Source: Atopomonas hussainii
GTDB lineage: Bacteria > Pseudomonadota > Gammaproteobacteria > Pseudomonadales > Pseudomonadaceae
Length of the DNA stretch: 64,000 nucleotides
Assembly: GCF_900109735.1 (NCBI RefSeq)
Contig: NZ_FOAS01000018.1
Span: 1 to 64,000, forward strand
Reading direction: 5' to 3'
The notes under the pieces were generated by a model. That model saw nothing but the letters and a program-made list of their open reading frames with translations, was not told the DNA's origin and searched no databases. Positions 1-7,362 of this stretch are shown here, piece after piece; positions within the stretch are counted from its first letter, which is position 1, and the number at the start of each line of letters is the position of its first letter. Position numbers and translations under genes: made by a program.

Positions 1-213
1 TTGCAAGAGCAAATAGAACGCCTGAAAGCCAAAGTGCGCGCCAAAGTCGAGCATCCCTTTCACGTGGTTAAAAATCTGTTTCATTACCGCAAAACGCGCT
101 ATCGCGGTCTGACGAAAAACACGGCGCAGCTGTTCAGCCTGTTTGGCTTCGCGAATTTGCTGCTATCCAAGCGACATTTGATGCGTGCTCACGGGATAAA
201 TCCGTCTTGCTGA
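1..213 (+). CDS. IS5-family transposase, C-terminal fragment (cut by window start)
   Basis: The last 70 residues of a DDE transposase of the IS5 family. The motif KVRAKVEHPFHVVKN followed by RYRGLTKNTAQL is the typical C-terminal signature of this family, including the conserved Glu of the catalytic triad in the VRAKVEHPF stretch. The N-terminal part lies outside the window, so the ORF is open at its 5' edge and intactness cannot be judged. It is followed by the right end of the element and a CTAG target site, which fits the YTAR target preference of IS5 elements. Confidence 0.85.
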   Translation: MQEQIERLKAKVRAKVEHPFHVVKNLFHYRKTRYRGLTKNTAQLFSLFGFANLLLSKRHLMRAHGINPSC

Positions 214-346
214 CGGGAAATGGCCTCTACGGAGGCTGCGCTAACGCCAAAAGGCGCTAGTCATGCGGGGAATCGAGCTGGTTTTCTGATTTTGCGCTGC
301 GAATCGGCACTGGTGCTGGTGTGAGGCTTAATAAATCAGCGTTTCC
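1..346 (+). mobile_element. Right part of an IS5-family insertion sequence
   Basis: The transposase fragment is followed by 133 bases that end with AAATCAGCGTTTCC (333-346). The next four bases are CTAG (347-350), a YTAR sequence as duplicated by IS5 elements. The same terminal motif recurs at 22700-22713 and, inverted with changes, at 1786-1801 and 1863-1878. The left end is outside the window, so the second copy of the target duplication cannot be confirmed. Confidence 0.75.
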
Positions 347-358
347 CTAGGAGTAACA

Positions 359-514
359 GTGTTGTTTTTATTTTCATGTGTTATCTCGCTGTTGTTCTAC
401 GTGATTGTGGGTGAGCTTGTTGTGCTGTTTTTGCTAAAAGCTTTTAATTTTTCGTTTGTTATGTCTGTTCTCTGGTTTTGCCAGGAGGCAGTAAGAGTGA
501 GTGTAAAAACATGA
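359..514 (+). CDS. Possible 51-residue hydrophobic small protein next to the IS end
   Basis: A GTG-started ORF preceded by AGGAG at good spacing. The product is almost wholly hydrophobic for its first 40 residues (LFLFSCVISLLFYVIVGEL and on), then has a short polar tail ending SVKT. The base composition is AT-rich compared with the rest of the window. It begins 12 bases after the IS right end, and the Shine-Dalgarno overlaps the CTAG target site. It may be a real small membrane protein, the remnant of a gene cut by the IS, or chance. I recognise no family. Confidence 0.25.
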   Translation: MLFLFSCVISLLFYVIVGELVVLFLLKAFNFSFVMSVLWFCQEAVRVSVKT

Positions 515-634
515 GTTGAGAAAATAAGATCTTTAGCAGCGCTGTCGGTGGTAAGTTGCTTGGTTCTTAAAGTATCTATATCGACAATAAACGACTCCCA
601 CCAACCCAGTCCACCACACCGTCAACCAGAACGC

Positions 635-997
635 CTAAAGCTCCCTAGCAATAACCCCACAAACCGCCTCATAAAGCTCCACCTGTTCATCCCCCGAGCA
701 GTCCGTGCCGTAGCGTTTTTTCAGGCCATGTTCACTCAACACTAAGGCCACGCTGGCGCTCACGCCGCGTTCGCGCAGGCAGCCTTGTACGCATTTCAGT
801 GGGCAGCCGTCGAGGGCCAGAATGGGGCGGCCGCTTTGGGCTTTTTTTACCAGCATGGGCACGTTGCCGCCAACGCCGGCGATGCACGACATCTCGGCTA
901 GGCCTTCACGGTCTAAGCGTAGGGCGATGTGGTTGGCCAGTTGCGCGACGTTGGAGCAACCGGAGCAGGCGTATACCAAGGGCAACGGGCTGGTCAT
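635..997 (-). CDS. DGC-domain putative zinc-binding protein
   Basis: A 120-residue protein of the DGC (putative metal-binding) family. The visible signature is the set of paired cysteines: CSGC at 11-14, C38 in EMSCIAGVGG, then DGC at 63-65 with C69 and C73 (DGCPLKCVQGC). These are likely Zn or other metal ligands. The biochemical role of the family is not established. It lies 7 bases downstream of the Dnr-like regulator on the same strand, so the two are probably one transcript, which suggests a link with anaerobic or nitrogen-oxide metabolism. Confidence 0.8.
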   Translation of the reverse strand: MTSPLPLVYACSGCSNVAQLANHIALRLDREGLAEMSCIAGVGGNVPMLVKKAQSGRPILALDGCPLKCVQGCLRERGVSASVALVLSEHGLKKRYGTDCSGDEQVELYEAVCGVIAREL

Positions 998-1004
998 GGC
1001 TGTT

Positions 1005-1685
1005 TTACGACTCGCAGTAGTGGGCCAGGCCGTGGGCGTCGATCACGTCGATACGCCGGCGGTCCATGGCGATCAGGCCGGCGTCGATCAGGCGGTGCAG
1101 GATGCGCGAGAAGGTTTCCGGCTGAATGCCCAAGCGCGAGGCAATCAGGCGTTTGGGTGCGTTGAGTTGAATGGTGCCGGCGTGATGGGCTTGCTCTTGG
1201 CAGAGGAAGCGCGCCACGCGGCGGCCGGCGTTGGCCAGTGTCAGGGTGTCGATTTCTTGCAGGCGTTGGTGCAGGCGCAAGCTGAGGTGGGCGAGGATGT
1301 CGAAGCAAATCGCCGGTTGCTCTTCCAGCAGGCGGCGGTAGTTGGCCGAGTCGATGCTGATCAGCGTGGTTTGCTGCATGGCGCTGGCGCTGACGGGGTA
1401 TTGGCGCATGCCGCTGAACATCAGGGCTTCGGCAAAGGTGTGGTTGAAGGGGATGACCTCGACCAGTTTTTCTTGCCCTTCGGGCAACAGACGCAGCAGT
1501 TTGACTTGCCCGCTGACCACTAAATAAAAGCGCTCGGCGCTGTCACCTTGTTGGAAGATCGGTTGGTTGGCATCGACTTGGCGAAGCAGGGCGGTTTTAC
1601 ACAGTTCATCGAAAGCGGCTTGGGGCAGCTTGTGAAATAGATAGTGCCGGCGCATCTGCGCAAGCGCTTGCGGGTCGGTCAACAT
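1005..1685 (-). CDS. dnr: Crp/Fnr-family transcriptional regulator, Dnr-like
   Basis: A 226-residue regulator with an N-terminal cyclic-nucleotide-binding-like fold (roughly 15-130; GDSAERFYLVVSGQVKLLR is the classic beta-roll core) and a C-terminal winged helix (about 150-215; recognition stretch PKRLIASRLGIQPETFSRIL). It lacks the N-terminal cysteine cluster of Fnr/Anr. That places it with Dnr/NNR-type sensors, which in pseudomonads respond to nitric oxide through heme and activate denitrification genes. I chose ATG 1685 because AAGGAG precedes it with good spacing; an upstream in-frame start is less convincing. The symbol is by family resemblance and genome context. Confidence 0.8.
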   Translation of the reverse strand: MLTDPQALAQMRRHYLFHKLPQAAFDELCKTALLRQVDANQPIFQQGDSAERFYLVVSGQVKLLRLLPEGQEKLVEVIPFNHTFAEALMFSGMRQYPVSASAMQQTTLISIDSANYRRLLEEQPAICFDILAHLSLRLHQRLQEIDTLTLANAGRRVARFLCQEQAHHAGTIQLNAPKRLIASRLGIQPETFSRILHRLIDAGLIAMDRRRIDVIDAHGLAHYCES

Positions 1686-1785
1686 AAGCAACTCCTTGAT
1701 GGTATCGGGGCCCATCGTTATCCCGATACTACGAAGCGCTGCTGGCTGTGCCCATTCCTCGCCGGCACTACCTCTTAGGGGTTAG

Positions 1786-1878
1786 GGAAACACTGATTTA
1801 ATGCCTGCACGATCCAATCACTGCGTTGTGCGGTGTGGTGCGGTGCTTGAACCGTTCGGCGCTTAAATCAGCGCTTGC
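1786..1878. repeat. 93-bp MITE-like element with TTAG target duplication
   Basis: The ends are inverted repeats: GGAAACACTGATTTAA (1786-1801) and the complement of TTAAATCAGCGCTTGC (1863-1878), 13 of 16 matching. TTAG flanks both sides (1782-1785 and 1879-1882), a YTAR-type target duplication like that of IS5 elements. The termini resemble the IS end at 333-346. The interior shares CCAATCACTG and GCTTGAACCGTTCG with the longer repeat at 21513-21654. No coding capacity. The right TTAG contains the stop codon of the minus-strand gene next to it. Confidence 0.7.
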
Positions 1879-2673
1879 TTAGCTTTGCGGCAGCGCGGTG
1901 TAGGCCTTGGTGAGGGTTTCCATGTTGTGCAGCAGGCTTTCGCTGGTGGTGCCAATCAGCGTGGGCACAAACCGCGCATCGCCAGAGAGGGCAAACCCTT
2001 TACGGGAGAACTGCCACTGCGCGTCGGCTTTTTTCAGCAGGGCGCGGGTTTCGTTGGTGTTGTGGGCTGATTGCTCTAGCTGGCTGAGAGCCTGGTCGAA
2101 CTCGCTCACCGCTTGGTTAAAGCGCTCGCTGTAGCTGGGCTCGGCAAGCTTCCACGACAGGGCCATGTAGTACAGGGCAATGCGCTGGCTAAGCATGCGC
2201 TGGCGGCCGGAGCGGTTGATGATCTCGGCGCTGGCAAGGCCGGTGTCTTGCTCGATGAGCTTTACGCTGGTTTCGGCGGCGCTCAGCAGCGCTTCGCTGA
2301 GTGTGATCACGTTATTGGCTTGAGCTTTGTCGGGCGCTTGCAGGGCGGCTTGGCGAAATTCTTGCCACACAGCGCCACTGTTTTTTAGCGCGGCACGGGC
2401 GGCAGCGCTTTTGGCGTATTGCTCTAGCCACAGTTGGTTTTCTTCAAAACGCGCGAGGCTGTCATCCAGCTGGCGGTTGGCAATGTCGGGGCGAATGTCT
2501 TGCCCGAGCATCAGGTAATTCTTGGTGATGCGTTGGCTGAGCATGCGCTGCTGGCCGGCGCGGTTAACCGCTTCGGCGTCGTTGCTTAGCTCGGCATGGC
2601 TGCTGAGGCTGGCGAGGCCCAGTAACAGGGCGAGGGCGGTGGTAAGCCAGTGTTTGATGGTGAGGCGGGGCAT
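1879..2673 (-). CDS. Secreted protein with two PilJ-type (nitrate P-box-like) domains
   Basis: A 264-residue protein with a signal peptide (about 1-27, cleavage after SSHA) and no other membrane segment, so probably periplasmic. It has two tandem copies of the PilJ/type IV pili MCP N-terminal domain: NRAGQQRMLSQRITK near 37-51 and NRSGRQRMLSQRI near 153-165. These motifs align with the P-box of NarX (AGSLRMATYRL here), which binds nitrate. It lies between dnr and a porin gene, with a McpN-like receptor and narX nearby. A role as periplasmic nitrate/nitrite-binding protein is inference. I chose start 2673 because AAGGA precedes it and the signal peptide begins there. The stop codon sits in the target duplication of the adjacent MITE. 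Confidence 0.7.
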   Translation of the reverse strand: MPRLTIKHWLTTALALLLGLASLSSHAELSNDAEAVNRAGQQRMLSQRITKNYLMLGQDIRPDIANRQLDDSLARFEENQLWLEQYAKSAAARAALKNSGAVWQEFRQAALQAPDKAQANNVITLSEALLSAAETSVKLIEQDTGLASAEIINRSGRQRMLSQRIALYYMALSWKLAEPSYSERFNQAVSEFDQALSQLEQSAHNTNETRALLKKADAQWQFSRKGFALSGDARFVPTLIGTTSESLLHNMETLTKAYTALPQS

Positions 2674-2738
2674 AGTTGCGTCCTTGTCGAAATAAAAACG
2701 GGGCTGCGCCGGATGCACAGCCCCGTTTGGGCGGGTGA

Positions 2739-3974
2739 TTAGTAGGTGTACTGCAGTTGTACCCAGAGTTTTTGTGTGTCGACGGCGTAGTCGTCAGCGT
2801 TGTAGTCGGCGTATTTCACCAGCGCGCTCAAGCCTTTAACCCAAGGCAGCGGGCGGCCGTAAGCGACGTTAAATTCATCACCGTAGTGGCTGGAGCCGGC
2901 CTCAGCGCGGAAGTCGTGGTACCACGACTGCACGTTGCCACCGAGCAGCGGCATACTGCCGCCAAAGTAGGCGTCTTTCACACCGCCCTGCGGGGTGGCG
3001 AGGAAGATATCCGCCCAGCCTTGGAACATGTGCTTAGTGGCCAGCGGGGTTTGGAAGGCGCCCTTGCTGTTGTCTTTGTCACCTTCAAGCACTTCATAAC
3101 CGCCTTTGAGCATCAGGCTGTTCAGGTCTTTAAAGGTGTAACCGGCTTCGACTAAGTAGTAGTCGGCGTCGATATTTTTCGGGTTGCTGGCGTATTCACT
3201 TTGGCTGGCGTATTCCGCCGCGTAGGTGACGCCAGCCACCGTGCCGTTTAAACGCAGGCCATTGGTGGTGCTGGATTGGGTGCGGTTGGCGAGGTTATCC
3301 AGCCCCAGCATGTAGCGGTACGCGGTGACGGTAAGTTCCGGCGCAAACACGTACTGAGCGTTCATCAAATGGCTGTGGCCGTCGATGTTGGCGGGGTTGC
3401 CAGCAGCGGTGAAACGGTTGTCGTCGGGGCCAAACAGGGTGTTGACCTGATCGATGTAGGCGTAGGTCAGGGTCAGGTTGTCCAGCGGCTTGAACTGGGT
3501 CAGCGCGCCGTCGTAAGTCTGCTCGTTTTGCCGCCATGCCACGCCACCGACAAAGCGTTGGTTGTCGAGGTTAATGCGTTGGCGACCGACCACCACGTTG
3601 CCCATGCTGTAGTCATAACGCAGCAGCGCTTGGTTGACTTCGCTGCCGTCCGGGTCGGCGACGATCGAGTACTGGCCTTGGCCGTTACGGGTGTCGTTGT
3701 AGTTGTCGCTACCAATGCGGCTGACGTTATCGCCTTCCACCAAGGCGGACAGGCCGTACCACTTACCCGATTGCAGGGTGATGCGGGTGCGTAAGGTTTG
3801 CGCGTTGGCGTTGTTTTTGCTGTTGTCTTCGTCGACATGCTCGTAGCGGTAGCGAGCGTCGATACCGACCTTGCCGCCTTCCCACAGTTGGCTCAGGTCT
3901 TCGGCGTGAGCTTGCCCGGCGATACCGGCTAACAGCAGTGCGGCACTCAGTGCACTTAATTGCGGTTTAAACAT
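2739..3974 (-). CDS. Outer-membrane porin of the Opr/alginate-export type
   Basis: A 411-residue protein with a signal peptide (MFKPQLSALSAALLLAGIAG, cleavage after QAHA) and a long beta-barrel body with alternating aromatic strands. It contains GIDARYRYEHVDEDNSKNN and the motif RQRINLDNQRFVGGVAWRQN, which are typical of pseudomonad OprE/AlgE-like barrels. The C-terminus VQLQYTY ends in an aromatic residue, as expected for outer-membrane insertion. A degenerate Fnr-type box lies about 60 bases upstream, so anaerobic expression is plausible. The substrate is not evident; context suggests uptake of nitrate or another anion. Start 3974 is where the signal peptide begins. Confidence 0.75.
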   Translation of the reverse strand: MFKPQLSALSAALLLAGIAGQAHAEDLSQLWEGGKVGIDARYRYEHVDEDNSKNNANAQTLRTRITLQSGKWYGLSALVEGDNVSRIGSDNYNDTRNGQGQYSIVADPDGSEVNQALLRYDYSMGNVVVGRQRINLDNQRFVGGVAWRQNEQTYDGALTQFKPLDNLTLTYAYIDQVNTLFGPDDNRFTAAGNPANIDGHSHLMNAQYVFAPELTVTAYRYMLGLDNLANRTQSSTTNGLRLNGTVAGVTYAAEYASQSEYASNPKNIDADYYLVEAGYTFKDLNSLMLKGGYEVLEGDKDNSKGAFQTPLATKHMFQGWADIFLATPQGGVKDAYFGGSMPLLGGNVQSWYHDFRAEAGSSHYGDEFNVAYGRPLPWVKGLSALVKYADYNADDYAVDTQKLWVQLQYTY

Positions 3975-4033
3975 GATGGGTGACTCCCCGTTGGCAGATG
4001 GCGCCACGCTAACGTGCTGTAACATTCAGTAAC

Positions 4034-4047
4034 ATGACCGAGATCAA
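4034..4047 (-). promoter_or_regulatory. Degenerate Fnr/Anr/Dnr box upstream of the porin gene
   Basis: On the minus strand this reads TTGAT-CTCG-GTCAT, 8 of 10 fixed positions of TTGAT-N4-ATCAA. It lies about 60 bases before the porin start, the distance expected when the box centres near -41. Confidence 0.4.
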
Positions 4048-4074
4048 CTCTGCCGTTGAATACGCTGAAACCTT

Positions 4075-4206
4075 CTAGCTAGAGCGTTTGCTGGGACAAG
4101 AAAGCGTGCACTGGCTACAGCCTTGGCAACCGCTGTTGGCTTGCTGCCAGAGGTGGCGCACTAACAGCACACTGGGAATGATCAACACCAACCAGATCGG
4201 GCTCAT
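4075..4206 (-). CDS. Small Cys-rich membrane protein overlapping the FeoB-like gene
   Basis: A 43-residue ORF. Its ATG overlaps the stop of the FeoB-like gene by 4 bases (ATGA), and GGAG stands 7 bases before it. The product has one N-terminal membrane segment (MSPIWLVLIIPSVLLV) and then a cysteine cluster, GCQGCSQCTLSCPSK, with Cys spaced 3, 3 and 5. This is the layout of the FeoB-associated Cys-rich membrane proteins, which are found beside feoB and may handle iron. Overlap and layout make it very likely real. The exact function is unknown. Confidence 0.75.
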   Translation of the reverse strand: MSPIWLVLIIPSVLLVRHLWQQANSGCQGCSQCTLSCPSKRSS

Positions 4207-5414
4207 AGCCATGCTCCTATCAAGGTGACGGCATAGGCAGACAGCCACGCCGTGGTTAAGCCAAAGCCCATGCTCATTAGCGGCAAGCGCCAGCCGCCAA
4301 GGCGGCGTAGGGTGCCTAGGGTGGCTAAGCAGGGGAAATACAGCAGGGTAAACAGCATGAAGGCCAAGGCTTGGCTGGGGCTCATTTGCTGGCTTAGGGC
4401 GCCGGCCCAGCCGAGGGTTTGCGCGTCGTCATCGCCATCCACGCTGGGCAAATTGCGGGTCATCACCATGGTGGAGACAATCACTTCTTTGGCCACCAAA
4501 CCGCTGAGTAGCGCTACGTTGTCTTGCCAGGTGAAGTTCAGCGGCGCGGTCACGGGGCTCAGTACTTGCCCGGCTTGTTCTAGGTAGCTGGGGCCTTGCA
4601 GTTCGCCTTGCTGGTTGGCGGGGTAGCTTTGCAGAAACCAAATCAGCATGGCGCCGAGCAAAATCACTTGGCCAATTTTGCGCAAAAAGTCGCTGCTGTG
4701 GCGGTAGGCATCGCCAAACACTTGGCCAACGCTAGGCACTTTCATGGGGCTTAAGCTGGGTTGCACGGCAATCAGCGTGGGCGCTTGCTTGCGGCTAATA
4801 AACCAACTCAGGCCCAGCGCCAAGGCTACGCCCCAAGCATGCACGGCCAAGATCACCAGCACGGCGTTGTCTTTAAAACAGGCGGCGGCCAGCAGCACAT
4901 ACACCGGCAAACGTGCCGAGCAGCTCATTAGCGGGGCGCTCAGTAATAACGCGGTGCGCTGTGCGCCGCGAGGCAGACTTTGCGCCGAGAGCACCGACGG
5001 CACATTGCAGCCAAAGCCCAGCGCCAGTGACAGCAGCGCTTGGCCGGGTAAACCAAAGCGCGCCATTAACGGGGCGAACAGCTGCGCGGCGCGTTGCAGG
5101 TAGCCGCTGTGTTCGAGCACCGCGAGGCCGACAAATACGCTGGCCACGGTGGGTAAAAACACCAACACCGCCGCCACGCCGGGCACGATGCCCTCGACCA
5201 ATAAGCGCGTCCATTCGCTGGCGGGTAGCTGGCTATTCAGCCATTGGGCAAGGCTGGCCAGCGCGCCGTCGATAAGCTCCATCGGCCATTCGGTCAGGGT
5301 GTAGGCGAGAAAGAACAAGCCATACAGCAGCACGGCAAACAGCGCGCGGCCCCAGATGGGGTGCAGCAGCCACGCATCTACATCACGGTGCAAGGGGAAG
5401 AGGGCGGCAAGCAT
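4203..5414 (-). CDS. FeoB-like permease lacking the GTPase domain
   Basis: A 403-residue integral membrane protein with about ten hydrophobic segments. It contains the FeoB Gate signatures GFGCNVPSVLSAQSLP and SAPLMSCSARLPVYVLL. The second half repeats the Gate fold, with KIGQVILLGAMLIW and GLVAKEVIVSTMVM. Full FeoB is about 750 residues, with an N-terminal G-protein that powers or gates Fe(II) uptake; that domain is absent, and no feoA is adjacent. It may be a nucleoside-recognition/FeoB-C family permease with another role, or may move a divalent metal with a different energy source. An exact Fnr-type box lies about 60 bases upstream. Start 5414 follows GGAG. Confidence 0.75.
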   Translation of the reverse strand: MLAALFPLHRDVDAWLLHPIWGRALFAVLLYGLFFLAYTLTEWPMELIDGALASLAQWLNSQLPASEWTRLLVEGIVPGVAAVLVFLPTVASVFVGLAVLEHSGYLQRAAQLFAPLMARFGLPGQALLSLALGFGCNVPSVLSAQSLPRGAQRTALLLSAPLMSCSARLPVYVLLAAACFKDNAVLVILAVHAWGVALALGLSWFISRKQAPTLIAVQPSLSPMKVPSVGQVFGDAYRHSSDFLRKIGQVILLGAMLIWFLQSYPANQQGELQGPSYLEQAGQVLSPVTAPLNFTWQDNVALLSGLVAKEVIVSTMVMTRNLPSVDGDDDAQTLGWAGALSQQMSPSQALAFMLFTLLYFPCLATLGTLRRLGGWRLPLMSMGFGLTTAWLSAYAVTLIGAWL

Positions 5415-5472
5415 TGAGAATCTCCAACAAGTGTTGTTGGGAAGCATTCTCGACTTTTGTGAGTGTTTAACC

Positions 5473-5486
5473 TTGATGCCAATCAA
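5473..5486. promoter_or_regulatory. Perfect Fnr/Anr/Dnr box in a divergent promoter
   Basis: TTGAT-GCCA-ATCAA matches the consensus at all ten fixed positions. It lies 59 bases before the FeoB-like start on the minus strand and 184 bases before the chemoreceptor start on the plus strand. The distance favours control of the FeoB-like/small Cys protein operon; the symmetric box could also serve the receptor gene. Confidence 0.8.
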
Positions 5487-5669
5487 GCTGCGTCGTGGCT
5501 GGTGGCTTTTTTACGCAGGTTATTACCGATGGTCAGCTGCGACTAAAGGGCTAGCGCTTAAGCGCAATTTTGTTGACGTGTATCAGCATGTTTCCGGGCC
5601 ATGCGGGCACAGTGCGCCGGTCAAAAATTTAGCCGCCTTCACAAGAGGTGTGCGAGCACAGGTGATCCC

Positions 5670-7259
5670 ATGACCGACGCCATCAGCCATAGCATTCAGC
5701 GCCTTTTGCGCGCTTTGGGTTTGCGCAGCATTAATGCGCAGTTTTTCTTCTCGTATTGTTTGATTTTTTGCTGCGCGGCCCTCACCGCAGCGGTGCTGTT
5801 TTTCTCCGAACAAGACGCTAGCCAGATCGATCGCGCCGGCGCGCAGCGCATGCTGAGCCAAAAGGTGACTAAAGAAGCCTTGTTGGTTGCGCAGGGTGTG
5901 CTGCCCATGGCCGAGCTAGAGGCCAGCATTAGCCGCTTTAATGAGGCCCAGCGCTTATTGATTGAAGGCGATGCACGACAGGGCATTGCGCCGATTAGCC
6001 ACCCCAAAGCGCAGCAAGATCTCGCTCGCGTGGCGCGCCTGTGGCAGGACGTCAGTGCTGACGCCCTGCAAATTGCCAGCGGTAAGGCGCTGGACTTAGC
6101 CGCCTTTAACCAAGCGTCGCTGGAGGTGCTTAAGCAAATGCACCAGATCGTTGGCGAGCTGTCGGCCGATGCCAATGCTACGGCTCAGCAACAACTATGG
6201 CTGGCGCTGGGCTCTACTGTGCTGATTTTAATCTTAGTGGTGCTGGGCCGCGTGGCCGGCATGGGCTGGCTGATGAACCGCATCAGCCAACTGCGCGAGT
6301 GTTTGGAAAAAGTCGCCGAGGGTGATTTTTCCCGCGCGCTGAATACGCCCTACAACGACGATTAGATGGGCCAAATCACCGCTTCTTACCGGCGCTTGCG
6401 TCAGCAGGTAGGCGAGATGATTCGTGAGGTGGGCGAAGCCGCCGTCACTGCCGATGACCAGTGCCAGCGTTTAGCCGGCATGGCTGCGGACACCGCCAAT
6501 AACGTGCAAGGCCAGCAAGCCGAGCTTGATCAAGTGGTTACCGCCATGAATGAAATGCTCGCCACCAGCCATGAAGTGGCGCGCAGCACGGTGGAAACTG
6601 CCAGCGCCGCCGATCAGGCAGAGCGCGAAACCGAAACCGGTGAGCGCTTGATGAGCACCTCACTCGGCGCGATTCGTGGTCTGTCGGAACATATCGAAGG
6701 CTTGGCCGAGGTTATGCAGCAGCTGATTCGCGATAGCCAAGAAATAAGCCAAGTGCTGGATGTGATCACCGGTATCGCCGAGCAAACTAACTTACTGGCG
6801 TTGAATGCGGCTATTGAAGCAGCGCGAGCTGGCGAGCAAGGCCGTGGCTTTGCCGTGGTGGCCGATGAGGTGCGTAACTTAGCAGCACGCACCCAAACCT
6901 CCGCCGGCGAAATCAACAGCCTGATTGCGCGCCTGCAAAACGGTGCCAATGCCGCCAGCGATGCCATGCAGGCCTCGAAAAACAGCAGCGAACTAACTCT
7001 TGAGCAAATCGAGCAAGCACAGCAGGCCTTTGCCCATATTGTCGAGGCCGTGCAAACCATCCGTGGCATGAGCGCGCAAGTGGCCACCGCCGCCGAAGAA
7101 CAATCGCAAGTGGCGGAAACCATGAACGAGTCTTTGCACCGCATTGCTCAAGCCAGCGAACACACCGCCAGCAGCAGCCAGCAAACCGCTGCCACGGGGC
7201 AGAACATCACTCAGCGCATGGATAGCCTGCGTAATTTGACCCTGCGCTTTACCGTTTGA
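5670..7259 (+). pseudogene. McpN-like methyl-accepting chemotaxis receptor with in-frame TAG
   Basis: One continuous frame of 529 codons that encodes a whole receptor, interrupted by TAG at 6363-6365 (codon 232). Before the stop: a membrane segment (about 24-46), a PilJ-type sensor domain with DRAGAQRMLSQKVTK at 54-68, a second membrane segment (about 178-205) and the start of HAMP. After it: the rest of HAMP ([10 protein letters not shown]), then the signalling domain with [20 protein letters not shown]. The stop replaces the conserved Glu of the HAMP DExG motif, one base from GAG. PilJ-domain receptors of pseudomonads such as McpN sense nitrate, which fits this locus. It could be a nonsense mutation, a sequencing error, or restart at ATG 6366 giving a soluble signalling half. 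Confidence 0.75.
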
Positions 7260-7272
7260 TCTAGAGCAGGGC

Positions 7273-7306
7273 GCGCGGGGTTAGTTGCATAGACTTGACC
7301 CCGCGC
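7273..7306 (+). terminator. GC-rich hairpin after the chemoreceptor gene
   Basis: GCGCGGGGT (7273-7281) pairs perfectly with ACCCCGCGC (7298-7306) across a 16-base loop. It sits just after the receptor stop and before moeA. No T-run follows, so it may be a weak terminator or a barrier between transcripts. Confidence 0.4.
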
Positions 7307-7362
7307 AAGGTTAGCCGCGCGCAACCCCGTAGCCTGTACAGCAAGACTGCGAGGAACACATC

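Noticed and set aside
3276-3794. A 172-codon plus-strand frame opposite the porin gene
   Set aside because: It lies wholly inside the porin coding region, is rich in Val/Ala/Gln as antisense shadows are, and has no ribosome site or family mark.
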